Assembly (NCBI GenBank): GCA_964444665.1
Contig: CAYUIE010000004.1
Location: forward strand, 62,001 to 126,000
DNA: 64,000 nt
Direction: 5' to 3'
Origin: CAYZTY01 sp964444665
GTDB taxonomy: Bacteria; Planctomycetota; Phycisphaerae; Sedimentisphaerales; CAYZTY01
The position numbers and the translations under genes were made by a program. A model generated the notes under the pieces. The model was not told where the DNA came from. It saw nothing but the letters and a program-made list of their open reading frames with translations, and made no database searches. Positions 63,355 to 64,000 of this stretch are shown here, piece by piece; within the stretch, counting starts at the first letter, position 1; each line of letters opens with the position of its first letter.

Positions 63355-64000
63355 TCATCTCAACCCTGATGTGCCGAAAGCAAAGTAGAAAAAGTAAGTA
63401 TGTCCAAATCTTGGCGCCAATGCTTGTAAAGCGAGATTCGTATCATAACTATACTTATTGCCGAGCCGGGTAAACTTATTATATTGCTTTATCGTTTCAG
63501 GATTTATCTCCCGACCACTCAAATTGACGTCTTTCTGCGTCATACCCATATAAAACGTAATGGCTTCCTGGTAATGTCGAGGAATGCTCTCGTAATCAAA
63601 ATCGTCAAGGCGGGGCAGGTTCTCGACGAACTTACCCAGCCGTCTGGTCAGGAGATAATGGGCCATCAAGTATTCGAAGGCCATCTTGTTATACCTGTTT
63701 TTATGCAGAAGCTTTTCCAAACATTCGTCTTCATTGTAAGCTGTGTAAACATTATCCTCAGTAATCATAACTGAACGCAGACGCTGGATTTGCTCATCAC
63801 GCTCAAGCTGCGGGTCGCTTTCAAGACGATGCAGAATATCCTTTGCTTCTTTTGTATATATCAGATTTTTGCTTAATGCCTTGAGGAAAACACGGGCAGT
63901 TTCGGTCCTCCCTTTCACAATATTTATCAGCGCAACTTGCTTAAGAATAAAGGGGTTCTCGTCGGAACCTTCCAAAAACTCGTGAGCAATTTTCTCAGCC
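63355..64000 (-). CDS. DUF6057-type membrane protein, array member 4 (cut by window end)
   Basis: Only the C-terminal 214 residues are visible; the frame is open to base 64000 (AEKIAHEFLEGSDENPF...), so the apparent start at 63975 is internal. Contains PRLDDFDYESIPRHYQEAIT and the end FGHTYFFYFAFGTSGL, with His for the Arg found in the other three members. Confidence 0.8.
   Translation of the reverse strand, partial: AEKIAHEFLEGSDENPFILKQVALINIVKGRTETARVFLKALSKNLIYTKEAKDILHRLESDPQLERDEQIQRLRSVMITEDNVYTAYNEDECLEKLLHKNRYNKMAFEYLMAHYLLTRRLGKFVENLPRLDDFDYESIPRHYQEAITFYMGMTQKDVNLSGREINPETIKQYNKFTRLGNKYSYDTNLALQALAPRFGHTYFFYFAFGTSGLR

Noticed and set aside
1..64000. CRISPR array, rRNA or tRNA genes
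   Set aside because: No regular repeat-spacer pattern and no convincing tRNA or rRNA sequence found by eye; a tRNA scan would be decisive.

Overview
The window looks like a chromosomal stretch of a planctomycete of the class Phycisphaerae (Sedimentisphaerales-like). The signs are: dockerin-like tails on secreted GLUG/LamG proteins, a tandem family of DUF6057-type membrane proteins, a Minf_1886-family protein, Gld-type ABC transport genes, a kinase with a planctomycete-style N-terminus, and dispersed hairpin repeats including the type that encodes TGFQPV peptides. The assignment is inference from gene content; there is no rRNA in the window and I saw no convincing tRNA.

Layout. 1-8.1 kb: the 3' end of dnaE, a small AT-rich island (1.1-3.3 kb) bounded by repeats, a secreted glucuronoyl-esterase-like protein (CE15), several small or membrane proteins, and tmk. 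8.4-12.9 kb: a Gld-like ABC exporter operon (ATPase, permease, GldG-like auxiliary protein, DUF4340 protein). 13.0-17.9 kb: holB, a PSP1/RicT-like gene, metG, a Minf_1886 gene and a zinc-ribbon gene. 18.2-22.9 kb: a PilT-like ATPase, a membrane-anchored GspE/PilB-like protein whose ATP-binding motifs are degenerate, and a CvpA-like membrane protein. 22.9-30.4 kb: a GT39-TPR fusion (minus strand), a 47-residue protein, a radical SAM protein overlapping a Ser/Thr kinase, an APH-fold kinase and a TetR regulator. 30.4-33.6 kb, minus strand: a secreted protein with an Ada-type metal-binding tail, a DUF1805 gene broken at a palindromic repeat, and two DUF438-hemerythrin paralogues.

34.0-44.1 kb is a phage-derived accessory element: a sigma-region-4-like protein, an ABC ATPase and an acetyltransferase that look like the two halves of COG2401, a ParB-like protein, a DUF1376-like replication protein, an HNH/AP2 endonuclease, a terminase-small-like protein, an excisionase-like HTH protein and the large terminase. 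No integrase, portal or capsid gene is visible. Two AT-rich cassettes sit among the packaging genes: a Fic protein with its own consensus promoter, and a HipA-like kinase overlapping a HIRAN-domain protein. The second cassette lies exactly between the 3' end of terL and a second 24-codon terL 3' end that encodes the same peptide with only synonymous differences. This is the most interesting structure in the window: a candidate two-gene defence or toxin module delivered into a terminase-gene hotspot.

44.2-64 kb: a methyltransferase-like gene, a GH67 alpha-glucuronidase, two pentapeptide-repeat/ion-channel fusions (one with an unusual pore filter, the other with ATA where ATG is expected), two secreted GLUG proteins that share an N-terminal half but have different C-terminal halves, a Rid/chorismatase-like protein, and a minus-strand array of four DUF6057-type membrane proteins translationally coupled to a c-type-haem TolB-like protein. 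The CE15 esterase, GH67 enzyme and dockerin-like proteins suggest life on plant polysaccharide (glucuronoxylan).
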